A stretch of DNA of 64,000 nucleotides from Chloroflexota bacterium. GTDB taxonomy: Bacteria; Chloroflexota; Anaerolineae; B4-G1. The position numbers and the translations under genes are program-made. Of this stretch, positions 7,016 through 14,602 are shown in pieces (positions within the stretch are counted from its first letter, which is position 1; the number at the start of each line of letters is the position of its first letter). The notes under the pieces were generated by a model. The model made no database searches. It was not told where the DNA came from and saw only the letters and a program-made list of their open reading frames with translations. Location of the stretch: NCBI GenBank assembly GCA_024232355.1, contig JAAEPW010000578.1, positions 1 to 64,000 on the forward strand, given 5' to 3'.

Positions 7016-8410
7016 ATGAAAGCACTGGTCAAACGAATCGATTACTTGACCCAATCCACGCGCGGCCTGTTGTTGATGGTGACCGCGTGGGATGCCTTGA
7101 TCATCGCGTTGCTGGGGATGCTGTCCGGCCCGATGAAACAAGTCATCACGCTGCCCATTGTCCTGGTGGAGGCGGAACGGGTCGGGAGGATCATCATGCT
7201 CTACCACTCGCTGGCGATTCCCTTTGTGGCCGCCATCGCCTACTATATCCTCGATGTGGTGCCGACGACCGACGACCTGGCCCGCACCATCCGGCGAGTT
7301 ATCACGCCTGGCTACATGTTGACCAGCATCGGTGGGCTGGCGTTCGCCTACCTGGGGCGTAACTGGATTTTCCACGGCATCTTTTTGCTTGGACAATCGC
7401 TCGTCTTTTATGCCGGTGTGTTGCTGACGGTGGGCCTCTGGCCCTGGCGGCATTCCAACACCGACTCGGCTTACGCCCATATCGGCTCGGTCTCCCTGGA
7501 ACGGGTCGCCTTTTTCGTCACCGCTGTGGCCATGTTGGTTTCGGTGATGATCGGCGCGGGGGCGGGCGCGTTCTTTGGCAACGGCTTTGAGGCCGTGCTG
7601 GCCGAAGAAATCGTGCGCCAGGAGCACAACCTGGGTGAGCGGGCCGTCATTGCGCATCTGCACATTGTGTTGACTCTGATTGACGTGGCGATTTTGCTGC
7701 TCGTCATGCGCAGTTTTGATATGAAGGGCTCGTTGCACAAGGTCGCCACTCCCCTGATTATCCTGGGGACCGTGGTGATGTCTGTCGGCTGCTGGGGCGT
7801 GCTGGTGTTGGATGAAATCGCCCACAAAATCATCTATATTGGCAGCAGTATGGCGCTCTTGGGTGCGCTTTTGGTGACTATCTTTGGCATTGACCGACTG
7901 ATCAAGAATCAGTTGGCGGCGCAAGAGATTGCTCGTCCAACGTTCGGGCAAAAAATCAGCGCGATGTTGCGCGACCCGCTCCGCTTTGGTCTCTTTTTCC
8001 AATTGATCTGGCTCAATCCAGTGATGGTCTTTCCTGGCCTGTACACGGCCATCAAGCTGGACGAATTCCGTGCCTGGCCTATAGAGGCCGAGTATCGCAT
8101 CCTCGCCGGTCACTGGCACATCCTGGCTACCATCTCGGCAGTGATGATGCTTTTGCTGGTCGCTGACCGTTTGGACGTGCGCGACTGGATGCGGCAGGTG
8201 TTAGGGTGGGGCGTCCTCATCAGTGCGAACGTGGCGTTCACGTTTGCCGTGTTCTACGAGTTCCTGCCCCCCGCTGCTGACCGGGATTGGACCCTTCTCT
8301 ATCTGGACATTGGCATTGGCCTGGCTCTGATCTTTTTGGCCTTGTTCCTGGGGCGGCGGCTGGTGGACCTATTTTCGCCCAAAGGCCGTTGGGCGGAAGG
8401 GGAGAAATGA
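7016..8410 (+). CDS. Twelve-segment His-rich membrane protein with three-fold internal repeat (possible divergent heme-copper-oxidase fold)
   Basis: A 464-residue integral membrane protein with about twelve hydrophobic segments. Three units of about 150 residues can be aligned: MLYHSLAIP (His64), IAHLHIVLT (His214, His216) and AGHWHILAT (His366, His368). His64, His216 and His368 are exactly 152 residues apart, each opening a helix that ends in an Asp-containing turn. His120 and His270 lie in matching helices of units 1 and 2. Heme-copper oxidases and NO reductases also have twelve helices, pseudo-three-fold symmetry and ligand histidines on helices II, VI and X. Here the helix VII His-His pair of CuB is absent, so a classical oxidase site is unlikely. 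The next gene, overlapping by four bases, is a heme O synthase homologue. The fold assignment is inference; the product is otherwise unrecognised. Confidence 0.5.
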   Translation: MKALVKRIDYLTQSTRGLLLMVTAWDALIIALLGMLSGPMKQVITLPIVLVEAERVGRIIMLYHSLAIPFVAAIAYYILDVVPTTDDLARTIRRVITPGYMLTSIGGLAFAYLGRNWIFHGIFLLGQSLVFYAGVLLTVGLWPWRHSNTDSAYAHIGSVSLERVAFFVTAVAMLVSVMIGAGAGAFFGNGFEAVLAEEIVRQEHNLGERAVIAHLHIVLTLIDVAILLLVMRSFDMKGSLHKVATPLIILGTVVMSVGCWGVLVLDEIAHKIIYIGSSMALLGALLVTIFGIDRLIKNQLAAQEIARPTFGQKISAMLRDPLRFGLFFQLIWLNPVMVFPGLYTAIKLDEFRAWPIEAEYRILAGHWHILATISAVMMLLLVADRLDVRDWMRQVLGWGVLISANVAFTFAVFYEFLPPAADRDWTLLYLDIGIGLALIFLALFLGRRLVDLFSPKGRWAEGEK

Positions 8411-9327
8411 CAAAATTGATCACTGATGCGATCTGGGTCGCCAGACGCAGCGAGAAGGTGTGGTCTGGGCTGGCAGCCAAGTTGCGCGCGTACTGGGCGC
8501 TGGTCAAGAGTCGCCAGACCTTACTCCTGTTGGCGACGGGAGTGGCCGGATATCTGAGCGCTCGTCCAGATGGTGTGACCGGGACGACGATTTCGCTGAT
8601 ACTCTTGGGCCTGTTTGCCGCCATCAGTGGTACTACGGCCCTGAACATGGTCATCGACCGTGATATTGACGCCCTGATGGAGCGCACGGCATGGCGTCCG
8701 CTTCCCGCCGGAACGATGACCCCCACCGCGGCGATCATCTTTGGCGGAGGGTTGGTTACCCTCGGACTGGGAATCGCTTTTTGGACGGACTGGCTCTTTG
8801 GCCTCGTCATTGCTGCCGGGACAGCGATTGACTTGATCGTCTATACCTTGTGGCTCAAACGACGCTCGGCGTGGGCTATTATCTTTGGCGGCATATCCGG
8901 TGGAATGCCGATCCTGGCCGGGCGGGCGCTGGTCGTCGGCCGGGTGGATGGATTGGGCCTTTTGCTGGCGCTGTCGGTGCTGCTGTGGATACCGAGCCAT
9001 ATCGTGACGTTTTCAATCAAGTACGCTGGCGACTACCGGCGGGCGGGTGTGCCAACCTGGCCCGGTGTGTACGGATTCGATTCAGCCCGCCGGCTCATCG
9101 CCAAAGCCGATGGCCTGAGGGCTGCAACCCTGATCGCCGTCGGGTGGCTGTTGGACATTTCCCCGTACAGTCTGGCGTTGCTGACCATGTCTGGCGTCGT
9201 CACGCTGGCACTGTCACTTGCGGCAATGGTCCGGCCGTCCGAAAAGATCAACTATCGGCTGTTCAAATTCGCATCCGTGCATATGCTCGTATCTATGGTG
9301 CTCATCACGTGGGGGGCTCTGGCGTGA
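8407..9327 (+). CDS. ctaB: Protoheme IX farnesyltransferase (heme O synthase), CtaB/UbiA family
   Basis: A 306-residue UbiA-superfamily prenyltransferase with seven to nine membrane segments. The prenyl-diphosphate/Mg2+ motif NMVIDRDIDALMERTAWRP near residues 79-97 carries the N-x3-D-x2-ID-x2-M-x-RT-x2-RPLPxG signature of heme O synthases, and a second motif area is YAGDYRRAGVP. The enzyme farnesylates heme B to heme O for terminal oxidases. The start overlaps the upstream stop as ATGA, which indicates coupling to the His-rich membrane protein. In other bacteria ctaB usually sits beside oxidase genes; none of canonical type is seen in this window, which raises the possibility that the upstream protein is the heme O client. 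Confidence 0.9.
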   Translation: MTKLITDAIWVARRSEKVWSGLAAKLRAYWALVKSRQTLLLLATGVAGYLSARPDGVTGTTISLILLGLFAAISGTTALNMVIDRDIDALMERTAWRPLPAGTMTPTAAIIFGGGLVTLGLGIAFWTDWLFGLVIAAGTAIDLIVYTLWLKRRSAWAIIFGGISGGMPILAGRALVVGRVDGLGLLLALSVLLWIPSHIVTFSIKYAGDYRRAGVPTWPGVYGFDSARRLIAKADGLRAATLIAVGWLLDISPYSLALLTMSGVVTLALSLAAMVRPSEKINYRLFKFASVHMLVSMVLITWGALA

Positions 9328-9591
9328 TCTGCGTATGACCGTGGCCGCTCAAACTCATCGTGGGGTGGCTTGCGTAAGTAAAGCGGCAGTTATCAAAACA
9401 AGGAGGGTGGTATGCAAACTTTTTGTGGATAACGTGCAACAATTCTTTGCTGCACGTGTGAATATTCGAGACGAAATTAGGCTCAAGGATTTAATGACTT
9501 TCTCAATATGATAAAATTCGAGTGATTTCACTGCTTAAATGTAAAGTTGGTTAATTCCCAATCCTTGGCACAGGAAATAAAGGAGAAAAAT
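9328..9591. other. Intergenic region with short inverted repeat
   Basis: No convincing gene. It has a 7-bp inverted repeat, ACGTGCA (9432-9438) and TGCACGT (9451-9457), and AT-rich sequence before the next start. The gap may separate the next gene from the ctaB transcript. Confidence 0.35.
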
Positions 9592-10215
9592 ATGGGACTC
9601 TTTGATCGCTTTGTACTTTTATTGACCGGCCTGGTGGCCATTTATCTGCTCTGGCGGTTCTTTGGCCAATACCGTCAGACGGGGAAGACGTACGACATCT
9701 ACTATATGATTGGGTTTGGAGTGTTATTGGTGGCCGGGTTGTTGTTGATCGCCTTTACCTACGCTGCGTTGGGCAATCCCCTGGTCGTGATCGTCGCCGT
9801 GCTGATCCCCGCAGGTATCTCGCTGGGGTTGGTGGCCGAGTTCTTGCCCAAGTATGAAAAAGGGTACATGACCTTTGCGCTCGTTGGCCTGGCCGCCATC
9901 GCTATCACCCGCTTCACCGGGCCATCCGGCCTAGCGACGGTGATATTGGTTATTGTCCATGCCACGGCTGGGCTACTTATCTTTGGTTTGCCGTTGTGGG
10001 TTATCAAGCAGGGCAAGGCACCATCCTCATTTGCTATGGTCACGGTGGGCGGGACGTTGATAGGATTGGGCGGCATCGCTCTCGCTTTCCTCAAGACCGG
10101 CGGCCAGTTGCTTTTCTTTAGCGAACAGTTTGTATTTACCATCCTGGCTCCCCTGCTCTTGTTGATGACTCTGGCTTTTACCTGGGGATTTGTCAAAAAT
10201 ATCGCTACCCGCTGA
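9592..10215 (+). CDS. Seven-segment membrane protein of unknown function
   Basis: A 207-residue hydrophobic protein starting at ATG 9592 after AAAGGAGAAAAA. About seven transmembrane helices are visible with short loops; charged loop segments are FGQYRQTGKTYD and LPKYEKGY. One membrane histidine (IVHATAGLLIFGLP near residue 124) could bind heme, but there is no recognised family motif. It lies 264 bases after ctaB on the same strand and ends 66 bases before a strong hairpin terminator, so it could be the last gene of the redox cluster or a separate unit. Confidence 0.6.
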   Translation: MGLFDRFVLLLTGLVAIYLLWRFFGQYRQTGKTYDIYYMIGFGVLLVAGLLLIAFTYAALGNPLVVIVAVLIPAGISLGLVAEFLPKYEKGYMTFALVGLAAIAITRFTGPSGLATVILVIVHATAGLLIFGLPLWVIKQGKAPSSFAMVTVGGTLIGLGGIALAFLKTGGQLLFFSEQFVFTILAPLLLLMTLAFTWGFVKNIATR

Positions 10216-10260
10216 ACAGCAGGAGATATCTCTCGTTGCCTTTGAAGGCTGGCACGAGCC

Positions 10261-10356
10261 AAATCTCAAGATCACAAGTATGACACGAGGCTGGCATCTC
10301 AAATGCCAGCCTCGTGTCTTGTGGAGATGTGAGGAATCGAACCCACATCCGAAAAA
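10261..10356 (-). repeat. Decayed copy of the ssrA 3' end and its terminator
   Basis: About 95 bases align at roughly 85% identity (by eye) with 13354-13448, which covers the end of the tmRNA gene and its terminator. The T-loop core TTCGATTCC is kept, but the T-stem is broken (GTGGG opposite CCTCA), the CCA end is lost, and homology stops a few bases further into the gene. This is a remnant, not a tRNA. Confidence 0.75.
10282..10318. terminator. Strong hairpin (16-bp stem), probable bidirectional terminator
   Basis: A 16-bp perfect stem (10282-10297 with 10303-10318) and five-base loop contain the core CGAGGCTGGCAT shared with the ssrA terminator at 13379-13407. It lies between the convergent genes ending at 10215 and 10420. 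Confidence 0.7.
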
Positions 10357-10419
10357 AGGGTATGCTTTTCAGTGATCCATCGTGCACTTTGCACAAGTTC
10401 GAGCAGCAGGTTGACTACT

Positions 10420-11340
10420 TTATAGGACTTGTCCAGAATTGGCCGATGTCCGGTTGAGGTTTTTTGACACAAACCCGGCAATACTTCTCACAGCTTTTTT
10501 TGTCTCGGGTAAGAACGAGACCATCTGAAAGACGTGGAACATCTCGTCCCAAATTTCCAGTGTGACATCCATACCGGCTTTTCGAGCCTTTTCGGCGCAT
10601 CGAACGGCATCATCCAGCAAGATTTCGTCCGTCCCCACCTGGATCAGCAGCGGCGGCAAGCCCTTGAGGTCCGCGTATAGGGGCGAGATCAGTGGGGCGG
10701 TTACCTCGTGTTCTACCGCATAGTACCTGGCGTACTTTTCAAGGATGTCTGGAGCCAGAACGAGGTCGACTTTTGCTTTGTTTTGGGCAGATGCGCCGGT
10801 CATCGCTAGGTCCATCCAGGGAGAAATGCAGACCGCCCCGATAGGCAGTCGCTCACCGGCATCACGCAGGGCCACCAGCGTCGCCAGAGTCAATCCACCC
10901 CCGGCAGAATCGCCAGCAATGATGATGCGGGATGGATCAAATCCCTGGGTTAGCAGCCAGAGATAGGCCGTGGTTGCATCGTCCAAAGCAGCGGGAAAGG
11001 GATGCTCTGGAGCCAAACGATAGTCGATTGCCAGGCCACGCATATTGGTGGCGCGTGCCAGCCGGGCGACAAATTCGCGGTGGGTGTCGATCGAACCCAG
11101 AGCATAAGCCCCTCCATGCAGGTACAGGATCACTCCCAAATCCGCGTCGGGCGTTTCGATCCACTCGGCAGATACACCATTCGCACAAACAGGTTGGCAA
11201 CGGACGTCTGTGGGAAATTTGATATATCTGATGGTCTTTTTCTGCCTGGCGCGCTGTTCCTCGATGGGACCTTCGGACCAGCCCGAGATTTGAAGCGGGA
11301 GCAGTTTTTTGACAATTTTGGCTTGTAAACTCACAGACAC
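10420..11340 (-). CDS. Alpha/beta hydrolase, hormone-sensitive-lipase (esterase) family
   Basis: A 306-residue cytoplasmic esterase. It shows the HSL-family oxyanion motif HGGAYALGS (near residue 75), the nucleophile elbow GDSAGGG (near residue 145), an acidic residue in VGTDEILLDD and the catalytic His in WDEMFHVFQM. Such enzymes hydrolyse short acyl esters; the natural substrate is unknown. The start is GTG at 11340, with AGAGAG upstream. It is the last gene of a four-gene minus-strand set led by a TetR regulator and lying between two ssrA repeats, so it is probably repressed by that regulator and may have been acquired with the islet. Confidence 0.88.
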   Translation of the reverse strand: MSVSLQAKIVKKLLPLQISGWSEGPIEEQRARQKKTIRYIKFPTDVRCQPVCANGVSAEWIETPDADLGVILYLHGGAYALGSIDTHREFVARLARATNMRGLAIDYRLAPEHPFPAALDDATTAYLWLLTQGFDPSRIIIAGDSAGGGLTLATLVALRDAGERLPIGAVCISPWMDLAMTGASAQNKAKVDLVLAPDILEKYARYYAVEHEVTAPLISPLYADLKGLPPLLIQVGTDEILLDDAVRCAEKARKAGMDVTLEIWDEMFHVFQMVSFLPETKKAVRSIAGFVSKNLNRTSANSGQVL

Positions 11341-11371
11341 ACTCTCTTTTGTGCATGGATCTGTTTATTGG

Positions 11372-11737
11372 CTAGCTTGCCATACCGAAAAACATTGGGC
11401 TGAAATATGGAATTAGCCAGATGACCCAGACAATGACGCTGAACTTGTGGAAATTTTGGATGGCTTTTTCATCTTTCCGGATCAGCACAACTAATGCCCA
11501 TGCGGCATGAATGAGCATGAGTAAAATTGCAACCAGTCCGGTTATGCCATGAATATCGAACGTCATTCCACCAACGTATTCAAACATCATTCCCGTTCCC
11601 CAGGTATCACAGATTAGGCCCATCACAAAGAAACCCAAGTGCCAGGGCTTTAACTTGCCTGCTATTCGTTCACTCCACACGCCAATGGAATAGAGTACCA
11701 GAGCGGATGTGATAATAATACTTGCTGACGAATTCAT
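11372..11737 (-). CDS. Small four-segment membrane protein (HsmA/TIGR03987-like)
   Basis: A 121-residue protein with four predicted transmembrane helices. Histidines are placed at or in the membrane: KPWHLGFF, FDIHGITG, MLIHAAWAL and NFHKFS. The pattern recalls a small membrane family annotated HsmA/TIGR03987, but I assign this only tentatively. The ATG at 11737 follows GGAG. It lies 31 bases upstream of the esterase gene and 103 bases after the anchored hydrolase. The histidines could ligate heme; no function is shown. Confidence 0.6.
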   Translation of the reverse strand: MNSSASIIITSALVLYSIGVWSERIAGKLKPWHLGFFVMGLICDTWGTGMMFEYVGGMTFDIHGITGLVAILLMLIHAAWALVVLIRKDEKAIQNFHKFSVIVWVIWLIPYFSPMFFGMAS

Positions 11738-11840
11738 ACTAAACTCCTTAAAATGTTTTGGCAGCTTGATTGAATGCGATCAAGTGCCTTGGTTTTTTTT
11801 CACAACCTTTCCGATTGTGATTTCACGAGTCTGACGGACA

Positions 11841-12647
11841 TCATTCGGTGTCCGATATTACTTTTATCAAGTCCAGGGTTGATTGGACAATTTGTTCATG
11901 TTGCAAGTCTCGACCGATGGTGGCATGATGATTTTCGGAGTCGATCTCGTAGGATCCAAACTGATGGTGGTCGCCGCCATCAATTCGAATATAGACCGTA
12001 TCTTGGGGGAGCAGATGTTGACACTTTGCAACACTACTGTCGTTTACTCTAGGGTCACGGCTGCCGTAAATCAGGGTAACGGGAAGATCAAAATCGGCAA
12101 GATCAGCATTATTGGCCGGATAAGAAGCCCAGATCACCAGCCCATCAATGATCTCTCTATGCGTGTTTGTGTATTGAACTGCCATTGTGCCGCCTACCGA
12201 GTGACCGCCGATAACCCATCGGCCGATATCCGGGTAATTGGCAATGATCTCGTCTGCGATATTGGGGCGAAATGGAGCCATGTTGATCGGCATTTCAGGA
12301 GCGACAACCAGATAACCTTTAGATGCGATTGCTTTTAAAACGGGGGCATATCCCCGAGGGTCAATCCGTCCACCGGGATAAAAAATAAAGCCCGTATTTG
12401 GGGTGACCTGTGCTGGTGAGAATATCAACCAAGGTTCATTCGTGATCTCGACCCACTCGTCACTTTCAAGTGCTCTGACTGCTTCTGGTAACGGTTGTCT
12501 AGTAAAGGTGGCCCACCTGATCCCCCACAATGATCCCCCAATGATAACAACAAACACAGCAACGACAAGCCATCGCAATCTTTTCACTGGCGAGTTTTGG
12601 GTGTGGTTATCCATCTTTTTTCCGATGCCAAGTTTGTTTTCCTTCAT
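11841..12647 (-). CDS. Membrane-anchored alpha/beta hydrolase
   Basis: About 268 residues. One N-terminal hydrophobic helix (LRWLVVAVFVVIIGGSLWG) would anchor the protein outside the membrane. The hydrolase core follows: TGFIFYPGGRIDPRGY, nucleophile elbow GGHSVGGTMA, acidic residue in IYGSRDPRV and catalytic His in GGDHHQFG. It belongs to the dienelactone-hydrolase/lipase-like group of the superfamily; the substrate is unknown. The ATG at 12647 is preceded by TTGGAG. Only 11 bases separate it from the TetR gene, so the two are cotranscribed. Confidence 0.8.
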   Translation of the reverse strand: MKENKLGIGKKMDNHTQNSPVKRLRWLVVAVFVVIIGGSLWGIRWATFTRQPLPEAVRALESDEWVEITNEPWLIFSPAQVTPNTGFIFYPGGRIDPRGYAPVLKAIASKGYLVVAPEMPINMAPFRPNIADEIIANYPDIGRWVIGGHSVGGTMAVQYTNTHREIIDGLVIWASYPANNADLADFDLPVTLIYGSRDPRVNDSSVAKCQHLLPQDTVYIRIDGGDHHQFGSYEIDSENHHATIGRDLQHEQIVQSTLDLIKVISDTE

Positions 12648-12658
12648 AAATGCTCCAA

Positions 12659-13243
12659 CTATGTTTGTTGCGGAGGGTTCAATATCTGGTCAGTTCCCAG
12701 CGCTACGGGAAGGCCCTGGCTAGTCAGGCTCAAGAACATTGATTCCATTTCGGCAATGGAATATGGCATATCATTGTCCAGCCACCAATCTAGCAATTGT
12801 AATGCCGCGCCGATCACAAAATTGGCGACGGCTTCAATCGGGATGGGGGAGGTCAGTACTATTTTTTCCAGGTGTGCTTGCAAAGATTTTATCAAGACAC
12901 TGCGCATTTGCTGCCGTCCCTGTACGTGGTTCAGGATGGCTTGATAAAAGGTGCGATTTTCAGCCGCGTGCTCAAATTGAACCCGAAACCCAGGCAGGGG
13001 GCCAGGTTCAGGGTCATCTTTTACGAGCTCTGACAATTCTTGCCGGGTGCGTTCAATGGTCGCCAGGAGTAGGTCTTTTTTGTCTTTGTAATGTACGTAA
13101 AAAGTTGCCCGCCCCAGGTTGGCTTCTTCGGTGATGTCTTGCACCCGGATAGAGTCATAGCCTTGCTTCAAAATGAGTTTGAGCAAGGCATCTTGCAATA
13201 GCTTGCGTGTACGCACGATGCGCCGGTCTAGGGTCGAGTCCAT
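12659..13243 (-). CDS. TetR/AcrR-family transcriptional regulator
   Basis: A 194-residue regulator from ATG 13243; a GTG six codons upstream (13261) is an alternative start. The helix-turn-helix lies in the first 55 residues (RKLLQDALLKLILKQGYDSIRVQDITEEANLGRATFY, split here as the TetR signature IRVQDITEEANLGRATFYVHYKD). The C-terminal domain is the variable ligand-binding, dimerising part. It leads a set of two hydrolases and a membrane protein. A consensus promoter and a 21-bp palindrome lie directly upstream, so it very probably represses its own operon until a small, likely ester or lipophilic, ligand binds. The ligand is unknown. Confidence 0.92.
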   Translation of the reverse strand: MDSTLDRRIVRTRKLLQDALLKLILKQGYDSIRVQDITEEANLGRATFYVHYKDKKDLLLATIERTRQELSELVKDDPEPGPLPGFRVQFEHAAENRTFYQAILNHVQGRQQMRSVLIKSLQAHLEKIVLTSPIPIEAVANFVIGAALQLLDWWLDNDMPYSIAEMESMFLSLTSQGLPVALGTDQILNPPQQT

Positions 13244-13270
13244 TGTTTTATCACCATACACAATGCTTAT

Positions 13271-13291
13271 TAATAGACAAAATGTCCATTA
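13271..13291. promoter_or_regulatory. Predicted TetR operator
   Basis: A 21-bp palindrome TAAT-a-GACA-aaa-TGTC-c-ATTA lies where transcription from the adjacent promoter should begin, 27 bases upstream of the regulator's ATG. Length and symmetry fit TetR-family operators. Confidence 0.75.
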
Positions 13292-13297
13292 GTGGGT

Positions 13298-13325
13298 ATT
13301 ATATCTAAAAAACCTTGTGTGTCAA
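13298..13325 (-). promoter_or_regulatory. Near-consensus promoter of the TetR operon
   Basis: On the minus strand TTGACA (13325-13320), 16 bases, TATAAT (13303-13298). The predicted start falls at the edge of the palindromic operator. Confidence 0.75.
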
Positions 13326-13353
13326 GCAAGCAGCTAGAACTTGAGAGTTTGCT

Positions 13354-13448
13354 AAATCCCAGGATCATGAATATGAAACGAGGCTGGCATATCGAATGCC
13401 AGCCTCGCGTTCTGTGGTGGAGATGGCGGGAATCGAACCCGCGTCCAA
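13354..13448 (-). repeat. Intact copy of the ssrA-end repeat
   Basis: This is the partner of the degenerate copy at 10261-10356. It spans the 3' end of ssrA and its downstream hairpin; the two copies lie in the same orientation and flank the four-gene islet. Confidence 0.7.
13379..13407 (-). terminator. ssrA terminator
   Basis: A 12-bp stem (13379-13390 with 13396-13407) and five-base loop lie directly downstream of the tmRNA 3' end; on the minus strand TTTCAT follows. Confidence 0.7.
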
Positions 13449-13838
13449 AAAATTCGACCAGAGACCTCTACAAGCTTAGTCGGCTCTTGTATTCTCGTCC
13501 GGGGGAGTCGCTGCCGACCGCGCTACACCCGGAACCAGCCGATGGGAGCCGAAACTCCCGCTTGAGCACTCTTATCGGCGTAAGAGTGCCGCATGCTGGC
13601 ATTGTGACATCCGACCCCCGGCCCACCAGCACGAGACCGAGGGGGACGTGACCGGTTTATGCGGTCAGTTTGTCCTTAGAACCGGACTATGCTGCCAATG
13701 GAGCGGCGGCTAGTGCGGCCTGCGGGACTGGAATCCATGTGTTTTTGGCACTTGGAATTTGTGCTCCGTTTTTACGAGGTCAGAGCGCCCCGGCTTGCCA
13801 TCTGTGACCAGCCTTCCCTGTCGAAGCCTGTCATCCCC
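13415..13838 (-). ncRNA. ssrA: Transfer-messenger RNA (tmRNA)
   Basis: About 424 bases. The 5' end GGGGATGACAGGCTTCGACA pairs with the 3' end CATCTCC, followed by A and an encoded CCA. The T-arm GCGGG-TTCGATT-CCCGC is intact and the region before it holds the typical TAAGCTTGTAGA segment. On the minus strand, codons 13749-13690 can be read as a 20-residue tag starting AKNTW and ending APLAA, then TAG at 13689-13687. The tag is assigned by eye; the resume codon (GCC) is the least certain part. tmRNA rescues stalled ribosomes and marks the product for proteolysis. A promoter at 13850-13878 and a terminator flank it. Confidence 0.93.
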
Positions 13839-13849
13839 ACAGTGATCGC

Positions 13850-13878
13850 ATTATAGCACGCATCTGTTGCAATGACAA
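13850..13878 (-). promoter_or_regulatory. ssrA promoter
   Basis: Minus-strand TTGTCA (13878-13873), 17 bases, TATAAT (13855-13850), located 12 bases before the mature tmRNA 5' end. Confidence 0.7.
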
Positions 13879-13898
13879 ACAATCAATGCCCAATCAGT

Positions 13899-14465
13899 TC
13901 ACTCGAATCCTACATCTGGTTCCGAAACTTTGTCAATAGTGGTCGTAAAGCGTCGCCCTCCCATGTGGAAAAGGGGTGGGGCGGCGGCCAAATCGCGTTT
14001 GCCTTTTGTGAATACGCCTTCCTTGGCCGACACAGCCAGCACCCGTCCGAGCACCAAAATGTGATCGCCTGCCGGGTATTCCGCCTCGACCTCGCATTCC
14101 ACGTAGGCCAGGGCCTCGGCGATGGCGGGAGCATTTACGACCTGGGCCGATACCGGCGTGAGGTTGGCCGTGGCGAACTTGTCCACATCTCGACCCGAGC
14201 AGCGCCCGCAAAAGAGCACCTCGACGGCCCGCTCGTAGGCCATCACGTTGACCACAAAGGCCGGGTTCTCTTGGAGCAGTTCGTAAGAGTAACGCTGTGT
14301 CCGGATGGCAAAGGCCAGCAGTGGTGGATTGATGCTCGCAGGCGTCAGCCAGGCGATGGCGATGCTGTTGGGATGGCCATCCTTCCCGGCGCAGGTGACC
14401 AGGAACGCGGGCATTGGGTGAATGAGGCGCGTAAAACCAGATAGTGGTACGGTTTGTGTGTTCAT
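13899..14465 (-). CDS. Flavin reductase-like FMN-binding protein
   Basis: A 188-residue protein of the flavin reductase/split-barrel FMN-binding family. Diagnostic stretches are the N-terminal PAFLVTCAGKDGHPNSIAIAW, split-barrel core PPLLAFAIRTQRYSYELL, and the FVVNVMAYE motif typical of this family. Members bind FMN and transfer electrons from NAD(P)H or ferredoxin to diverse partners. The ATG at 14465 follows AAGGAG; the longer upstream reading frame has no ribosome binding site. It stands alone between ssrA and the giant secreted gene on the opposite strand, so its partner is not shown by context. Confidence 0.87.
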   Translation of the reverse strand: MNTQTVPLSGFTRLIHPMPAFLVTCAGKDGHPNSIAIAWLTPASINPPLLAFAIRTQRYSYELLQENPAFVVNVMAYERAVEVLFCGRCSGRDVDKFATANLTPVSAQVVNAPAIAEALAYVECEVEAEYPAGDHILVLGRVLAVSAKEGVFTKGKRDLAAAPPLFHMGGRRFTTTIDKVSEPDVGFE

Positions 14466-14573
14466 TTCGACTCCTTGTATGCTTTTAACTCTTTCGATAC
14501 TGCTTGGCATGATACACGCATTTTTGTTAAGGTCAAATGGTGAATGTTTTCTGTGAGAATAATTAAAATAGAA

Positions 14574-14602
14574 TTGACAAGCATTGAGAGGTATGTTATA
14601 AC
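14574..14602 (+). promoter_or_regulatory. Promoter of the giant secreted protein gene, with palindromic -10 region
   Basis: TTGACA (14574-14579), 17 bases, TATAAC (14597-14602). The -10 element lies inside a perfect 12-bp palindrome ATGTTATAACAT (14593-14604), a possible operator. The transcript would carry a leader of about 185 bases. Confidence 0.6.

Noticed and set aside
10321..10400. A possible tRNA gene on the minus strand because of the T-loop core.
   Set aside because: No acceptor or anticodon stem can be formed upstream, the T-stem is broken and the sequence aligns with the ssrA 3' end. It is a remnant.
13292..13651. A plus-strand reading frame of 119 codons over the ssrA region.
   Set aside because: It runs antisense through the tmRNA and its terminator, with no family match and no ribosome binding site.
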